Assembly: GCF_029211265.1 (NCBI RefSeq)
Contig: NZ_JARGEL010000017.1
Coordinates: 62,001-126,000 of the forward strand
Source: Extensimonas soli
GTDB taxonomy: Bacteria > Pseudomonadota > Gammaproteobacteria > Burkholderiales > Burkholderiaceae_C
Direction: 5' to 3'
Length of the DNA stretch: 64,000 nucleotides
In this document: one piece after another, positions 26,503 to 35,870 of the stretch
Layout of the letters: each line of letters begins with the position of its first letter
Numbering within the stretch: position 1 is the first letter of the stretch
The notes under the pieces: model-generated
Told to the model about the DNA's origin: nothing
The model's input: only the letters and a program-made list of their open reading frames with translations
The model's database searches: none
Position numbers and translations under genes: made by a program

Positions 26503-27883
26503 GTGATGGCCAGAACACGCAAGACGCTGCCGTCGAGAGTTGACGTTGCGCATTTGATCAGCGCCGGGGTGCTGGCCAGCGTGTGTCCACGGACGTTGAT
26601 CGAAGAAGTGTTGGCCGAGACCGGCAAGGCCAGCCAGCGGGAGCGGCTGCTGCCCGCGCCGGCAGTGGTGTATTACGTGATGGCGCTGGCGCTGTGGCGC
26701 GAAGCGCCGCTGGAGGAAGTGCTGCGCGTGGTGTGCGAAGGCCTGCAATGGCTCGGCGGCGGCCACACTGAGGCGGTGCAGGCCAGCAAGTCCGCGATCT
26801 CGCAGGCGCGCAGCCGGCTGGGCCCCGAGGTCATGCGCCAATTGGCCGATCGGGTGCTGCGCCCGCTGGCCGCGCCGGGGGCGCCAGGGGCGTGGTACCG
26901 GGGATTGCGCGTGATGGCCCTGGACGGCAGCTGCATGGACGTGGCCGACGAGGCGGCCAACGCCAAGTTCTTCGGCTACCCGGGCGCCTCGCGCGGCCAA
27001 AGCGCCTTCCCGCAGGCGCGCGTTCTGGGCCTGGTGGAATGCGGCACGCACGCGGTGGTGGCAGCCGGCATCGCACCCTACGGCCACAGCGAGCAGGTCA
27101 TGGCCGCCCAGTTGCTGCCCGCCAAGCTCACGCCCGAGATGCTGGTGCTGGCCGACCGCAACTTCTACGGCTTCAAGCTCTGGCAGACCGCCTGCGCTAC
27201 GGGCGCCAAGCTGGCCTGGCGGGTCAAATCCAACCTCAAGCTGCCGGTAGAGCAGATGTTGCCCGATGGCTCGTACCTGAGCCGCGTGTTCGACAGCGAC
27301 GACCGCGCGCGGCGCGCAGGGCAAACGGTGCGTGTGATCGACTACGCGCTCGAGGGCTCGGCCACGCCGGCGCAGGGCAGCTACCGGCTGCTGACCAACC
27401 TCCTGGACCCCGATGCGGCGCCGGCCCTGGAGCTGGCCGCGCTGTACCACGAGCGCTGGGAGATCGAGGGGGTGTTCGATGAGTTCAAGACGCATTTGCG
27501 CGCCAACAGCACGGTGCTGCGCAGCAAGACGCCCGAGCTGGTGCAGCAGGAGCTGTGGGGGCTGCTGCTGGCGCACTTTGCGATTCGCCAGTTGATGGCG
27601 CAGGCGGCCTGGGCGCGCGAACTCGATCCGGATCGCCTGAGCTTCATGCACGCCGTGCGCGTGATCAAGCGCAAGATGCCGCAAGCTGCGGCCGTTTCCC
27701 CCTGAGCGTTTGCCTGCCTGGCGCGAGGCCCTGCTGGCCGAGATCGCGCGCGGGCGCTGCGTGAGCAGTCGTGGGCGCCTGAACCCGCGCGGCGTCAAGC
27801 GCAAGATGAGCAACTTCAATGTTCGGCATCGCGGCGCAGCGCTCCATTTGCGGCATCAGCCAGTGCCGGTGCTTCGTATCTGA
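26497..27883 (+). pseudogene. IS4-family transposase with frameshift in a C5 run
   Basis: Frame 1 gives 402 residues: an IS4 N-terminal domain (about 15-110), the first DDE aspartate in VMALDGSCMDVAD, a second Asp in LADRNFYGFKLW and the YREK-like region ERWEIEGVFDEFKTHLR. It ends early at 27707. The adjacent frame continues in the same family style (ERLPAWREALLAEIARGRC ...) to a TGA inside the right inverted repeat at 27881-27883. Reading four instead of five C at 27698-27702 rejoins the frames into about 461 residues. This is either an inactivating indel, a sequencing slip, or a programmed shift. Confidence 0.85.
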
Positions 27884-27890
27884 ACAGTAT
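27877..27890. repeat. Right inverted repeat of IS4-family element
   Basis: TATCTGAACAGTAT, the perfect complement of 26440-26453; it also holds the shifted-frame stop of the transposase. Confidence 0.88.
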
Positions 27891-28000
27891 TTCCGCTAAC
27901 CCGCATGAACACTGAGCTTTCGGGGTGAATGCCGATGGTGTGGTTTGCAGGGTTCAGGTCGAATTGATATCAATTCCTTGCAAACTGCATCGAGGTGTTG

Positions 28001-28734
28001 ATGGGTCCGAAGCCAGCCGACGAACGCGCCGATCACGACTTGTTCCGCAGCGAGCTGCTGAACCTGATCAACCAGCGTCACGAGCTGGTTCGCTTGGCGG
28101 CGCTGATCGACTGGCAGGCGTTTGAAGCCGAATGGAGTCCGGAGTTCGTCTCAACCACGGGCCGGCCGGCTCTGCCCACGCGGCTGATGGCCGCTCTGCT
28201 GTACCTCAAGCACGTGTACGCACTCAGCGACGAGGACGTGTGTGAGGGCTGGCGAGAAAACCCGTACTGGCAGCACTTCAGTGGTGAGCGGTACTTCCAG
28301 CACGAGCTGCCCTGCGATCCCTCCAGCTTGGTGCGCTGGCGCCAGCGCATTGGCGAGGCCGGCTGCGAGTGGCTGCTGGCCCATTCCATCGAAGCTGCAC
28401 GCAAGGGCGGAGTGATCAAGCGCCAGAGCCTGGAGCATGTGGTGCTGGACACCACGGTGCAGCCCAAGGCCATCGCCCACCCGACCGACAGCCGGCTGCT
28501 CAACCGCGCGCGTGAGCAACTCGTCGAGGCTGCGCAAGACGCTGGGATCGACCTGCGCCAGAGCTACGCCCGGGTCGGCAAGGCTGCCGAGCACCAGGCC
28601 GGCCGCTACGCCCATGCCAAGCAGTACCGGCGCATGCAGCGCGAGATCAGGAAGCTGAGGACTTGGCTGGGCCGGGTCATCCGCGACGTGCAACGCAAGG
28701 CCGGTGAGATCGGAGCTGGGCTGAAGGCCAAACT
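28001..28734 (+). pseudogene. IS5-family transposase, 3-prime half removed by Tn3-family transposon
   Basis: ATG 28001 with GAGGTG upstream opens MGPKPADERADHDLFRSELL. The conserved N-terminal DUF772-like domain follows (GRPALPTRLMAALLYLKHVYALSDEDV, ENPYWQHFSGERYF, CDPSSLVRWRQRIGE) with the first DDE Asp in VVLDTTVQPKA. At 28735 the 38-bp end of the Tn3 transposon begins and the frame runs into it. The catalytic C-terminal half (about 200 residues) is absent from this window. The leader at 27961-27976 contains the perfect 16-bp palindrome GAATTGATATCAATTC. Confidence 0.88.
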
Positions 28735-28772
28735 GGGGTCGTCTCAGAAAACGGGAAAAATAGCACGCTAAG
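28735..28772. repeat. Left 38-bp inverted repeat of Tn3-family transposon
   Basis: Begins GGGGTCGTCTCAGAAAACGG and ends GCACGCTAAG. Confidence 0.93.
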
Positions 28773-28856
28773 GCGCGCGACGGCTTTTACCTAGCAGCAG
28801 TGCAAGTCTGCACCTGCGAGGCATGACATGCAGGAGGGCGCTATCGACCCTCAGGC

Positions 28857-29120
28857 TTGTCGCGCGGCGTTCATGTCACTTTGCTGGTGATCGTCCTCGG
28901 GATGGTCGCAAGCGGCATCGGCATGATGATTCTTAGTGGCGCGGGTCCGGCTGTCTTCGGAGCGCCCGGTGCAGTAATGCCCGACTTCCACGAGGTTCTG
29001 CCGCGTCGGCCGCACGGACTTGGCGCGCGTCTGATGATCGCGTTACTGGCCGTTCATGCCGGGGCGGCGCTGTACCACCATTTCGTCCGGCGTGACGAGA
29101 CTCTCAAGCGGATGTGGTGA
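28857..29120 (+). pseudogene. Cytochrome b561-like fragment inside the transposon
   Basis: Eighty-seven codons from a TTG encode two membrane segments with histidines: VHVTLLVIVLGMVASGIGM and GLGARLMIALLAVHAGAALY followed by HHFVRRDETLKRMW. The last stretch is typical of the C-terminal helix and heme His of YodB/CybB-type cytochrome b561. A complete protein has about 175 residues and four helices, so only the second half is left. It is passenger debris and not likely to work. Confidence 0.65.
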
Positions 29121-29558
29121 GTGCATGACGACCTCGGCAACACGAAACACCGTGCAGCTAGCCACGACGCTCATGCAGAGAAGTGCTCGGGCAATTGATC
29201 CGCTTGCGCGGTCGCCAGCCGGACGACATGTGCTGAGATCAGTCAGTTGGTGGGGCTTGCGAGCCACGTTGGTGACAGCGCATGGTATGGACAGAGGGGC
29301 CGGCGCGTCGCTGTGTAATGAACGTCCGCTAGAGCCACACCGTTGTGCTGCCCGACCGATGACCGGACGTACCGTGGAATGACTGTTTATGGCCGGGAGC
29401 CGAAACCCAGAGTTGGGGCGTCAACCTGATCTATACCCTAATCGGATGTCAGGACAACCCAGCCAGAGGCGTCAGGATAGGGCCGTATTATCAATTTCTT
29501 GACGGGTGCCGCGCAAGGACATAGATTTCTACCTGACACTTTCGGCTCAGGAGGCATC
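29121..29558. other. Non-coding transposon region with presumed res site
   Basis: There is no convincing gene in these 438 bp. The part nearest tnpR (about 29400-29558) holds related half-sites such as TGTCAGGACA and CGTCAGGATA, in the position where Tn21-type transposons keep the three-subsite res recombination region and the tnpR/tnpA promoters. The first 280 bp show nothing recognisable. Confidence 0.5.
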
Positions 29559-30119
29559 TTGCAGGGGCATCGCATTGGTTACGTCCGCGTCAGCAGCTTC
29601 GATCAGAACCCGGAACGGCAACTGGAACAGATCCAGGTGGACAAGGTGTTCACCGATAAGGCATCGGGCAAGGACACACAGCGCCCGCAGCTCGACGCGC
29701 TGCTGTCCTTCGTGCGCGAGGGCGACACGGTGGTGGTTCACAGCATGGACCGCCTGGCGCGCAACCTCGACGACCTGCGCCGCCTGGTGCAGGGCCTCAC
29801 CCAGCGCGGGGTGCGTATCGAGTTCGTCAAGGAACACTTGACCTTCACCGGCGAAGACTCGCCGATGGCGAACCTGATGCTGTCGGTGATGGGCGCGTTC
29901 GCCGAGTTCGAACGCGCCCTGATCCGCGAGCGGCAGCGCGAGGGCATCGCGCTCGCCAAACAGCGCGGAGCCTACAGGGGCCGCAAGAAGGCGCTCGCAC
30001 CCGAGCGGGTGGTCGAGCTGCGGCGTCGCGCCTCGGCCGGCGAGAAGAAGGCGCAGCTCGCCCGTGAGTTCGGCATCAGCCGTGAAACCCTGTACCAGTA
30101 TCTGAGAACGGATGACTGA
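29559..30119 (+). CDS. tnpR: TnpR resolvase (serine recombinase)
   Basis: The 186-residue protein starts at TTG 29559, supported by AGGAGG 5 bp upstream and by the exact length of Tn21/Tn501 resolvases. The N-terminal catalytic domain has the nucleophile Ser12 ([15 protein letters not shown]) and the DRLARN motif. The C-terminal HTH ([15 protein letters not shown]) is complete. It resolves transposition cointegrates at res just upstream. It is spaced 2 bp from tnpA. Confidence 0.96.
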   Translation: MQGHRIGYVRVSSFDQNPERQLEQIQVDKVFTDKASGKDTQRPQLDALLSFVREGDTVVVHSMDRLARNLDDLRRLVQGLTQRGVRIEFVKEHLTFTGEDSPMANLMLSVMGAFAEFERALIRERQREGIALAKQRGAYRGRKKALAPERVVELRRRASAGEKKAQLAREFGISRETLYQYLRTDD

Positions 30120-30121
30120 CC

Positions 30122-33091
30122 ATGCCCCGTCGCAATTTACTGACACCCGCCGAGCGCACCGGCCTGCTCGCCTTCCCAACCACCGACGATGAACTCATCC
30201 AGCATTACACCTTTGCCGAACCCGACCTGTCGGTGATTCGCCAGCGGCGCGGCAGCCACAACCGGCTCGGCTTCGCGGTGCAGTTGTGCTACCTGCGTTA
30301 TCCCGGCTTTGCCCTGCCGACGGATGCAGAGCCGCCCGCCTCCCTGCTGAACATCGTCGGTCGCCAGTTGCGCATCGAGCCAGACATCTGGCCGCAGTAC
30401 GCGCAGCGGACGGAAACGCGGCGCGAGCACCTGTTGGAGTTGCAGGCGTTGCTGAAGCTGACGCCGTTCGCTGTCGCTGACTATCGGTACTTCGTCCACC
30501 AGATCGCCGAGCTGGCCCAGCAAACCGACCGGGGTATCGTGCTGGCCGAAGCGCTGGTCGAGTTGCTGCGGCAGCAACGCATCATCCTGCCAACCGTCGA
30601 TGTCATCGAGCGCGTGTGCAGCGAGGCTCTGACACGTGGCACGCGCCAAGTCTATGAAGCGCTCACCGCGCCGCTCGGTGATTTCCTCCGCTGCGCGCTC
30701 GATGGCCTGCTGGCGATCCGCGAGGGCACCAAGGGCAGCGGGCTGATATGGCTGCGCCAGCCGCCCGGCCCGCCGAAGCCAAAGCATGTGCTGGCCCACC
30801 TTGAGCGGCTGAAAACCATCCGCGATCTGTCGCTGCCGAACGACCTGGAACACGCCATTCACCAGAACCGTCTACTGAAGCTCGCCCGCGAAGGCGGACA
30901 GATGACGGCCCAGCACCTGCGCGACCTGGAGCCAAACCGTCGCTATGCAACCTTGGTCGCGGTGATCCTTGACACCCGCGCCACGCTGATCGACGAAATC
31001 ATCGACCTGCACGACCGTTTCATGGGTTCGCTGTTCAGCAAGGCAAAGCGCAACCATGCCGACCGCTTCCAGCAGTCCGGCAAGGCGATCAACGACAAGG
31101 TGCGGTTGTACTCGCGCATCGGGCGCGCCCTGCTGGAAGCCAAGCAATCTGGCAGCGACCCGTTCGCCGCTATCGAGGCGATCATCCCCTGGGATGTATT
31201 CAGCGAAAGCATCACTGAAGCGGAGACGCTTGCCCGGCCAGAAGACTTCGATTTCCTGGCCTTGGTCGGCGATGGCTTCACCCAGCTCCGGCGCTACACA
31301 CCGACCCTGCTGGAAGCGCTTACCATGAAGGCCGCGCCGGCAGCGCGCGAATTGCTGGCCGGCGTCGAAGTGCTCAAGGGGATGAACGACCGTCAGGCGC
31401 GCAAGGTGCCAGACGACGCACCCACGTCGTTCGTGCGCAAGCGCTGGGAAAACCTGGTGCGCACGGGAGATGGGCTGGATCGGCGTTTCTACGAACTGTG
31501 CGTTCTGTCCGAACTGAAGAACTCACTGCGCTCCGGCGACATCTGGGTGCAGGGATCGCGCCAGTTCAAGGATTTCGAGGACTACCTGTTGCCGCCTCCG
31601 AAATTCGCGGCGCAGCGTGACCAGCGGGAATTGGGCCTGGCTGTCGATACCGACTGTGACCGCTTTCTGGACGCTCGTCTTGCGGTGCTGCAAGAGCGAC
31701 TGGCGACAGTCGAGCGGCTGGCCGCTGCCAACGAACTACCCGATGCGGCCATCACCAGTTCCGGGCGAATCAAGATTACGCCGCTGGACAATGCCGTGCC
31801 GGATGAGGCCGAGGCGCTGATGCAGCAGGCATGCCGCCTGCTGCCGCACCTGAAGATCACCGAACTGCTGCTGGAAGTCGATGGCTGGACCGGCTTCAGC
31901 CGCCACTTCAAGCACCTCAAGAATGGCGCGGCAGCCGACGACCAGCATCTGCTGCTGACGACCATTCTCGCCGATGCCATCAATCTGGGCCTCTCCAAGA
32001 TGGCCGAGTCCTGCCCCGGTGTGACCTACGCCAAACTGACGTGGTTGCAGGCGTGGCACATCCGCGACGAAACCTATTCTGCGGGTCTGGCCGAGCTGGT
32101 CAACGCCCAGTTCCGCCAACCCTTCGCCGCCTACTGGGGCGACGGCACCACGTCATCGTCAGACGGGCAGAACTTCAAGGCCGGCGGCCGTGGCCAAGCT
32201 GCTGGCCAGGTGAACCTGAAGTACGGTCAGGAACCGGGCGTGCAGTTCTACACCCACATCTCCGACCAGTATGCGCCGTTCCACACCAAGGTCATCAACG
32301 CCACGGTGCGCGACGCCACCCACGTCCTGGACGGGCTGCTGTATCACGAATCCGACCTGTGCATCGAGGAGCACTACACCGACACGGCGGGCTTTACCGA
32401 TCACCTGTTCGCTCTGATGCACCTGTTGGGCTTTCGCTTCGCCCCGCGCATCCGCGACCTGGCCGACAAGCGCCTGTATATCCACGGCGACGCCAAACAG
32501 TACCCGACGCTCGTCGGCCTGATCGGCGGCAATGTCAACGTGAAGCACATTCGCGCCCATTGGGACGAAATCCTGCGGCTGGCTGCCTCGATCAAGCAGG
32601 GCACAGTGACGGCCTCGCTGATGCTGCGCAAGCTCGGCAGCTACCCGCGCCAGAACGGCCTGGCCGTCGCCTTGCGCGAGCTGGGGCGCATCGAGCGCAC
32701 GCTGTTTGCGCTCGACTGGATGCAGAACGTCGAACTGCGCCGTCGCGTGCAGATTGGCTTGAACAAAGGCGAAGCGAAGAATGCGCTGGCCCGCGCCGTG
32801 TTCCTGAACCGGCTCGGCGAAATCCGTGACCGCAGTTTCGAGAACCAGCGCTATCGCGCCAGCGGCCTCAACTTGGTGGTGGCGGCGATCATCCTGTGGA
32901 ACACGGTCTACCTGGAACGGGCAGTCCAGGCGCTGCGCGACTCGGGCAAGAACATCGACGAGCGGCTGCTACCGCATCTTTCGCCGCTGGGCTGGGAGCA
33001 TATCAACCTGACCGGCGACTATATCTGGCGGCAGAACAAGCAGGTCGAGCAAGGCAAGTTCCGGCCGCTGCGAATGCCCGGCGAGTCTTAG
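30122..33091 (+). CDS. tnpA: TnpA transposase, Tn3 family (Tn21 subfamily)
   Basis: The 989-residue transposase has the DUF4158-like N-terminal DNA-binding region (first 165 residues) and the DDE_Tnp_Tn3 domain. Catalytic segments are [15 protein letters not shown] and [17 protein letters not shown]. The stop lies 5 bp inside the right inverted repeat, as in Tn501. Length and motifs are complete, so the element probably encodes active cointegrate formation. Confidence 0.97.
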   Translation: MPRRNLLTPAERTGLLAFPTTDDELIQHYTFAEPDLSVIRQRRGSHNRLGFAVQLCYLRYPGFALPTDAEPPASLLNIVGRQLRIEPDIWPQYAQRTETRREHLLELQALLKLTPFAVADYRYFVHQIAELAQQTDRGIVLAEALVELLRQQRIILPTVDVIERVCSEALTRGTRQVYEALTAPLGDFLRCALDGLLAIREGTKGSGLIWLRQPPGPPKPKHVLAHLERLKTIRDLSLPNDLEHAIHQNRLLKLAREGGQMTAQHLRDLEPNRRYATLVAVILDTRATLIDEIIDLHDRFMGSLFSKAKRNHADRFQQSGKAINDKVRLYSRIGRALLEAKQSGSDPFAAIEAIIPWDVFSESITEAETLARPEDFDFLALVGDGFTQLRRYTPTLLEALTMKAAPAARELLAGVEVLKGMNDRQARKVPDDAPTSFVRKRWENLVRTGDGLDRRFYELCVLSELKNSLRSGDIWVQGSRQFKDFEDYLLPPPKFAAQRDQRELGLAVDTDCDRFLDARLAVLQERLATVERLAAANELPDAAITSSGRIKITPLDNAVPDEAEALMQQACRLLPHLKITELLLEVDGWTGFSRHFKHLKNGAAADDQHLLLTTILADAINLGLSKMAESCPGVTYAKLTWLQAWHIRDETYSAGLAELVNAQFRQPFAAYWGDGTTSSSDGQNFKAGGRGQAAGQVNLKYGQEPGVQFYTHISDQYAPFHTKVINATVRDATHVLDGLLYHESDLCIEEHYTDTAGFTDHLFALMHLLGFRFAPRIRDLADKRLYIHGDAKQYPTLVGLIGGNVNVKHIRAHWDEILRLAASIKQGTVTASLMLRKLGSYPRQNGLAVALRELGRIERTLFALDWMQNVELRRRVQIGLNKGEAKNALARAVFLNRLGEIRDRSFENQRYRASGLNLVVAAIILWNTVYLERAVQALRDSGKNIDERLLPHLSPLGWEHINLTGDYIWRQNKQVEQGKFRPLRMPGES

Positions 33092-33124
33092 CGTACGATT
33101 TTTTCCGTTTCGTGAGCTGACCCC
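33087..33124. repeat. Right 38-bp inverted repeat of Tn3-family transposon
   Basis: Complementary reading begins GGGGTCAGCTCACGAAACGG and ends ATCGTACGCTAAG; the inner half equals the Tn501/Tn1721-type end. Confidence 0.93.
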
Positions 33125-33394
33125 TGAATCGTCGAGCCGGTAGATCAGCAGGAAGTCGCCGCCGATGTGGCACTCGCGATGGCCCGCCCAGTCACCCGTC
33201 AGTGGATGGTCGAGCCATTCAGGCGGCAGCGGCGCATCGTTGGCGATGAGCAGCAGCATGGCCTCTTTCAGCCGGGTCATGTCGTACCGGCCGGAGTGGG
33301 ACAGGCGCACCCAGTCCTTCTGGAACTCTTTGGTGTAGTCCGACGCGCGAGGCAGGTTTGCCCGCTTACTTGCCGCTGGCTTCTTCGAGGTCAT
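33125..33394 (-). pseudogene. YafQ/RelE-family toxin truncated by transposon end
   Basis: From ATG 33394 (overlapping the antitoxin by 29 bp) the protein reads as a YafQ-type mRNA interferase: FQKDWVRLSHSGRYDMTRLKEAMLLLI, ...DHPLTGDWAGHRECHIGGDFLLIYRL. After 90 codons it hits the Tn3 right end at 33124 and continues in transposon sequence without similarity. The missing tail normally supplies a catalytic histidine (THSELF-like end), so toxicity is probably lost. Confidence 0.85.
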
Positions 33395-33647
33395 TCAGGA
33401 GCGAGTCAGCGGTTGCAAAGCGAGCGCGACGGCTCTTGATGATCTCGTCGGCTTCTGCGATGGCGACGCGGCTGGTGGCGTTCGGTGCCTTGAGCGCGAA
33501 CGGCAGTTCCTTGTCGGCGACGACACGGGTCAGGAACACGCGGATCGCATCGGAGACGGTCAGGCCCATCGAGGCCAGCGTTTCCGCAGCCTGCGCCTTG
33601 ACGTTCTCGTCCACGCGAACGTGAACCATAGTGGTGGTAGCAGCCAT
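33366..33647 (-). CDS. RelB/DinJ-family antitoxin
   Basis: The 93-residue protein has a ribbon-helix-helix start (TMVHVRVDENVKAQAAETLASMGLTVSDAIRVFLTRVV) typical of DinJ. It precedes and overlaps the broken yafQ-like toxin. It would bind its own promoter and the toxin. With the toxin damaged it remains as an orphan antitoxin that could still neutralise related toxins elsewhere. The AT-rich repeat at 33739-33776 lies about 90 bp upstream. Confidence 0.9.
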   Translation of the reverse strand: MAATTTMVHVRVDENVKAQAAETLASMGLTVSDAIRVFLTRVVADKELPFALKAPNATSRVAIAEADEIIKSRRARFATADSLLNDLEEASGK

Positions 33648-33738
33648 GACGGCCTCCTATTGCGACTGATTGAGATACATTGTATCGCAGACCGCGCGCA
33701 ATCGCAAGGCGACACCCCTCCCCCCGCTTCCTGTCTCT

Positions 33739-33776
33739 ATGTATGTATATAGGTAGGTATATATATACATACCTAT
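33739..33776. repeat. AT-rich backbone repeat, copy 1
   Basis: A tandem/palindromic stretch built on GGTAGGTATATATATACATACC. Positions 33741-33771 are identical over 31 bp to 39673-39703 and match the complement of 34873-34903 at 29 of 31. It overlaps the last bases of the exonuclease gene and lies upstream of the antitoxin. Confidence 0.85.
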
Positions 33777-34309
33777 AGAGACCACGGCAGCAGCTTGGCG
33801 ATGTTGCGTGCATCGTCGAGGCCGCGATGGTGCGAGCCGTCGAGTGGCAGGCCGACCATTTGCAGCGCGCGGGCCATCCCCACTTCCTTGATCTTGCGGG
33901 CCTTAGCAAACCGGCGCTTGAGGTTCACATGCTCGAACGCTGCGAGCGGGTTCTGGATGCCGTGTCGCTCGCAGTCGCGGGCAAGCTGCTTGGCGTCGAA
34001 CTGGCCCCAACTGCCCCACGTCGCGCCCGGTGGCTGATGCCGTTGGGCGAAGCTGGCCAGCCTTGCTGCGACAGCCGGGAACAGCTCGGCACCGTCCACG
34101 TCGGCCTGCTGGATGCCCGTGAGCTGCCGACAAAACGGCGTGAGCTGAGGGCGTACCACGGGGCGCACTAGCGCCTGAAACGTGTCGAGCACGGTGCCCT
34201 CAGCCGTGGCCCACACCGCGCCGATCTCGATGATCTCCATATCGCTTGCCGGGAGGCCATCGGCATCGTCGCAGCTAGCCTCAAGGTCGATGACCAGCAC
34301 CGGGGTCAC
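33773..34309 (-). CDS. DEDDh-type 3-prime-5-prime exonuclease
   Basis: The 178-residue protein begins at GTG 34309, overlapping the HAD gene stop (GTGA). The fold signature is complete: DLEAS (DxE), IIEIGAV, then LTPFCRQLTGI, WGQFDAKQL and HHRGLDDARNIAKLL (final His and Asp). It resembles the ERI1/KapD-like RNase-T group that trims RNA or DNA 3-prime ends. Its place on a plasmid backbone, coupled to a HAD phosphatase, is unusual. Substrate unknown. Confidence 0.88.
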   Translation of the reverse strand: MTPVLVIDLEASCDDADGLPASDMEIIEIGAVWATAEGTVLDTFQALVRPVVRPQLTPFCRQLTGIQQADVDGAELFPAVAARLASFAQRHQPPGATWGSWGQFDAKQLARDCERHGIQNPLAAFEHVNLKRRFAKARKIKEVGMARALQMVGLPLDGSHHRGLDDARNIAKLLPWSL

Positions 34310-34875
34310 AGAACCCCCGCAAGGGCATCGACCAGCGACTGCCCTCCCCTGCGATCCAGCCAGCGCGCCTGCATCCCGAAGGCCTGCGGCCCGTCGAAGT
34401 CGCACCGCTTGCTGTCGCCCACGAAAACCGCCTCGGCTGGGGCGCAGCCCAACTCGGCGCACGCCAGCCGGTACATCGTCGGGTGTGGCTTCGCCACGCC
34501 CACCTCGTAGGAGAGCACGTAGGCGTCCAGCTCGGGCACGAGGCCGCGCACGGCCGGGCCGTACTCATAGGCAAGGTTCGAGCACACCGCCAAGCGCAGC
34601 CCTGCTGCCCGCGCCTTGGCGAGCACGTCGGGCACCTCGGGGAACAGGCGCAAGCCGGATAGCTCTTCGGCCAAGTCGGCTTCCATCACATCCAAGCTGG
34701 CTTCCGTGCCCAGCTCGACGGCGAAGGTCGCCATCGGCACGTCGCGCGTGAGGCAGGCGAGCCGATCCACCGGCCGCCCGTCCGCGCCCACGAGACGCCC
34801 ATAGGGCGCAGGGCGCGCGGTGTAGCGGATCAGGGTGCCGAAGGCGTCAAAGACAATGGCTCTTGTGGGCTTCAT
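34306..34875 (-). CDS. HAD-superfamily hydrolase (haloacid-dehalogenase-like)
   Basis: The 189-residue protein has motif I IVFDAFGTLI (nucleophile Asp), motif II LAVCSNL, the lysine in VGVAKPHPTMY and motif IV FVGDSKRCDFDG. Motif I with DAF instead of DxD recalls dehalogenase-type members, although most such plasmid genes are phosphatases. The start lies directly beside the AT-rich repeat at 34873-34910, which probably contains its control region. Confidence 0.87.
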   Translation of the reverse strand: MKPTRAIVFDAFGTLIRYTARPAPYGRLVGADGRPVDRLACLTRDVPMATFAVELGTEASLDVMEADLAEELSGLRLFPEVPDVLAKARAAGLRLAVCSNLAYEYGPAVRGLVPELDAYVLSYEVGVAKPHPTMYRLACAELGCAPAEAVFVGDSKRCDFDGPQAFGMQARWLDRRGGQSLVDALAGVL

Positions 34876-34910
34876 GTATATATATACCTACCTATATACC
34901 TACATACCTA
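34873..34910. repeat. AT-rich backbone repeat, copy 2 (inverted)
   Basis: Complement of the copy 1/6 unit with two mismatches over 31 bp, followed by an extra ATACCTAC. Sits between the HAD gene start and the stop of the 67-residue gene. Confidence 0.85.
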
Positions 34911-35111
34911 CTCGAACAGCTCGCGCTCGAACTCGACGCCCGCCACCACCAGCGGCTCACCGCTGGGCCAGCGCTTGGGCGGCTGGTGGTCGCTGATGAC
35001 ATGCACATCGGCGTCGTCGTTGACCACGGCCACGTCAGCAGCGTGCAAAGCGGCTTGCTTGCTCGCCCGCTCGAAGCGGCAGATGTTGGGGTCGAATGTC
35101 CAGTAGCGCAT
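34908..35111 (-). CDS. Hypothetical 67-residue plasmid protein
   Basis: ATG 35111 has GGAGG upstream (GGAGGCTGAC). The protein starts MRYWTFDPNICRFERASKQ and has no motif I recognise. It lies 1 bp after the stop of the 187-residue gene upstream, so both belong to one transcript that runs on into HAD and exonuclease genes. The final codons touch the AT-rich repeat. Confidence 0.7.
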   Translation of the reverse strand: MRYWTFDPNICRFERASKQAALHAADVAVVNDDADVHVISDHQPPKRWPSGEPLVVAGVEFERELFE

Positions 35112-35112
35112 G

Positions 35113-35676
35113 TCAGCCTCCGTCGTTGGTCTGTGCTTTCTTTCGCTCGTGCTCATCGAGCAGCCGTTGGTAGGACTCATAGGCGGGCGTGCCGGGTGGC
35201 GCAAAGTTCGGCAGCAGGCCGATCTCGCTTTCCTCTTCGATGACCGGCCGCCCTCTTACCGGCTCCGGCATCAGGCCCAGCTCGTTGGCAACTCGTATCA
35301 GCGCCCGGATTTCCTTGCGGATGGCGGCGACGTTTTCGGTGGTGGTGGTGGCGTAGCCCTTGCTCAAGCCAATGCGTGCGACCCGAGCGCTTTCGGCCAG
35401 CGTGTCCAGCTCGAACTGAGCCGCTGCCTTCAACTCTTCTTCGTCCTGTCGCACCCGCCACTCGCGCCACTCTTCGACTTCAGCCGGGGTGAGGATGGCC
35501 AGCGCATCGGCGGGCAGCTCGCGCGCCTCACGGTCGAACTTGGCCACCACGCGCTGGACGTTCTTGCCCTCGGGAAAATCCGGCGTTACTTCGCGCACCC
35601 GGCGCAGGCACTGGACGCGGTGGCCCTCTCTGTAGGTGCCGTCTTTGTCCCGGTGGCGAATGATCTTGAACTGCAT
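35113..35676 (-). CDS. Hypothetical 187-residue plasmid protein
   Basis: ATG 35676 begins MQFKIIRHRDKDGTYREGHR. The protein is strongly charged and predicted mostly helical, with acidic EEVEEWREWRVRQDEEELKA and a KR-rich C-terminus. No enzyme motif is visible. It is the first gene of the minus-strand set opposite parA; the 195-bp gap between them holds two AT-rich repeat copies, suggesting joint control. Confidence 0.75.
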   Translation of the reverse strand: MQFKIIRHRDKDGTYREGHRVQCLRRVREVTPDFPEGKNVQRVVAKFDREARELPADALAILTPAEVEEWREWRVRQDEEELKAAAQFELDTLAESARVARIGLSKGYATTTTENVAAIRKEIRALIRVANELGLMPEPVRGRPVIEEESEIGLLPNFAPPGTPAYESYQRLLDEHERKKAQTNDGG

Positions 35677-35760
35677 GAGCGCGTTCTCTTCTTGGTGTTG
35701 TTGCGTACAACAAAAACTATACGCGAAAGCGCGAAAGTCTGCTACCATTCGCTTGCGGTC

Positions 35761-35782
35761 GGTAGGTATATATATACTTACC
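35761..35782. repeat. AT-rich backbone repeat, copy 3
   Basis: GGTAGGTATATATATACTTACC, a near-perfect palindrome in the divergent region between the 187-residue gene and parA. Confidence 0.85.
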
Positions 35783-35841
35783 GAGTCACAGAGCCGGGGA
35801 TGCACCCGGCAGGTCGAGGGCCAGCGGCTGCGCTGCCCATC

Positions 35842-35863
35842 GGTATGTATATACATAGATAGG
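35842..35863. repeat. AT-rich backbone repeat, copy 4
   Basis: GGTATGTATATACATAGATAGG, shorter copy ending at the parA ribosome-binding region; well placed to act as a parA operator. Confidence 0.78.
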
Positions 35864-35870
35864 AGCACCC

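Larger units (their letters stand above)
26440..27890 (+). mobile_element. IS4-family insertion sequence, about 1.45 kb
   Basis: Perfect 14-bp inverted ends (ATACTGTTCAGATA at 26440-26453, complement at 27877-27890) bracket a DDE transposase. The flanks, cttgcccca on the left and ttccgctaac on the right, do not share a direct repeat of the 8-12 bp expected. The left side is a CoA-transferase gene and the right side leads into another transposase, so the right flank has been replaced by later rearrangement. Confidence 0.85.
28735..33124 (+). mobile_element. Tn3-family transposon, Tn21 subfamily, about 4.4 kb
   Basis: It is bounded by 38-bp inverted repeats (28735-28772, starting GGGGTCGTCTCAGAAAACGG, and the complement at 33087-33124 with an inner GGAAAAAATCGTACGCTAAG). 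The element carries a cytochrome-b561 fragment, a res-type region, tnpR and tnpA. The two ends differ at several outer positions. The 5-bp flanks (AAACT left, TGAAT right) do not match, so the ends probably come from two transposons joined by recombination. The left end cuts an IS5-family transposase, the right end cuts a YafQ-like toxin. Confidence 0.93.

Noticed and set aside
26440..27819. CoA-transferase reading frame extending into the IS4 element to 27819
   Set aside because: The extension is antisense to the transposase; similarity to CaiB begins only at the element edge.
32969..33124. Last 52 codons of the toxin frame
   Set aside because: They lie within the transposon end and tnpA, so they are not part of the natural toxin.
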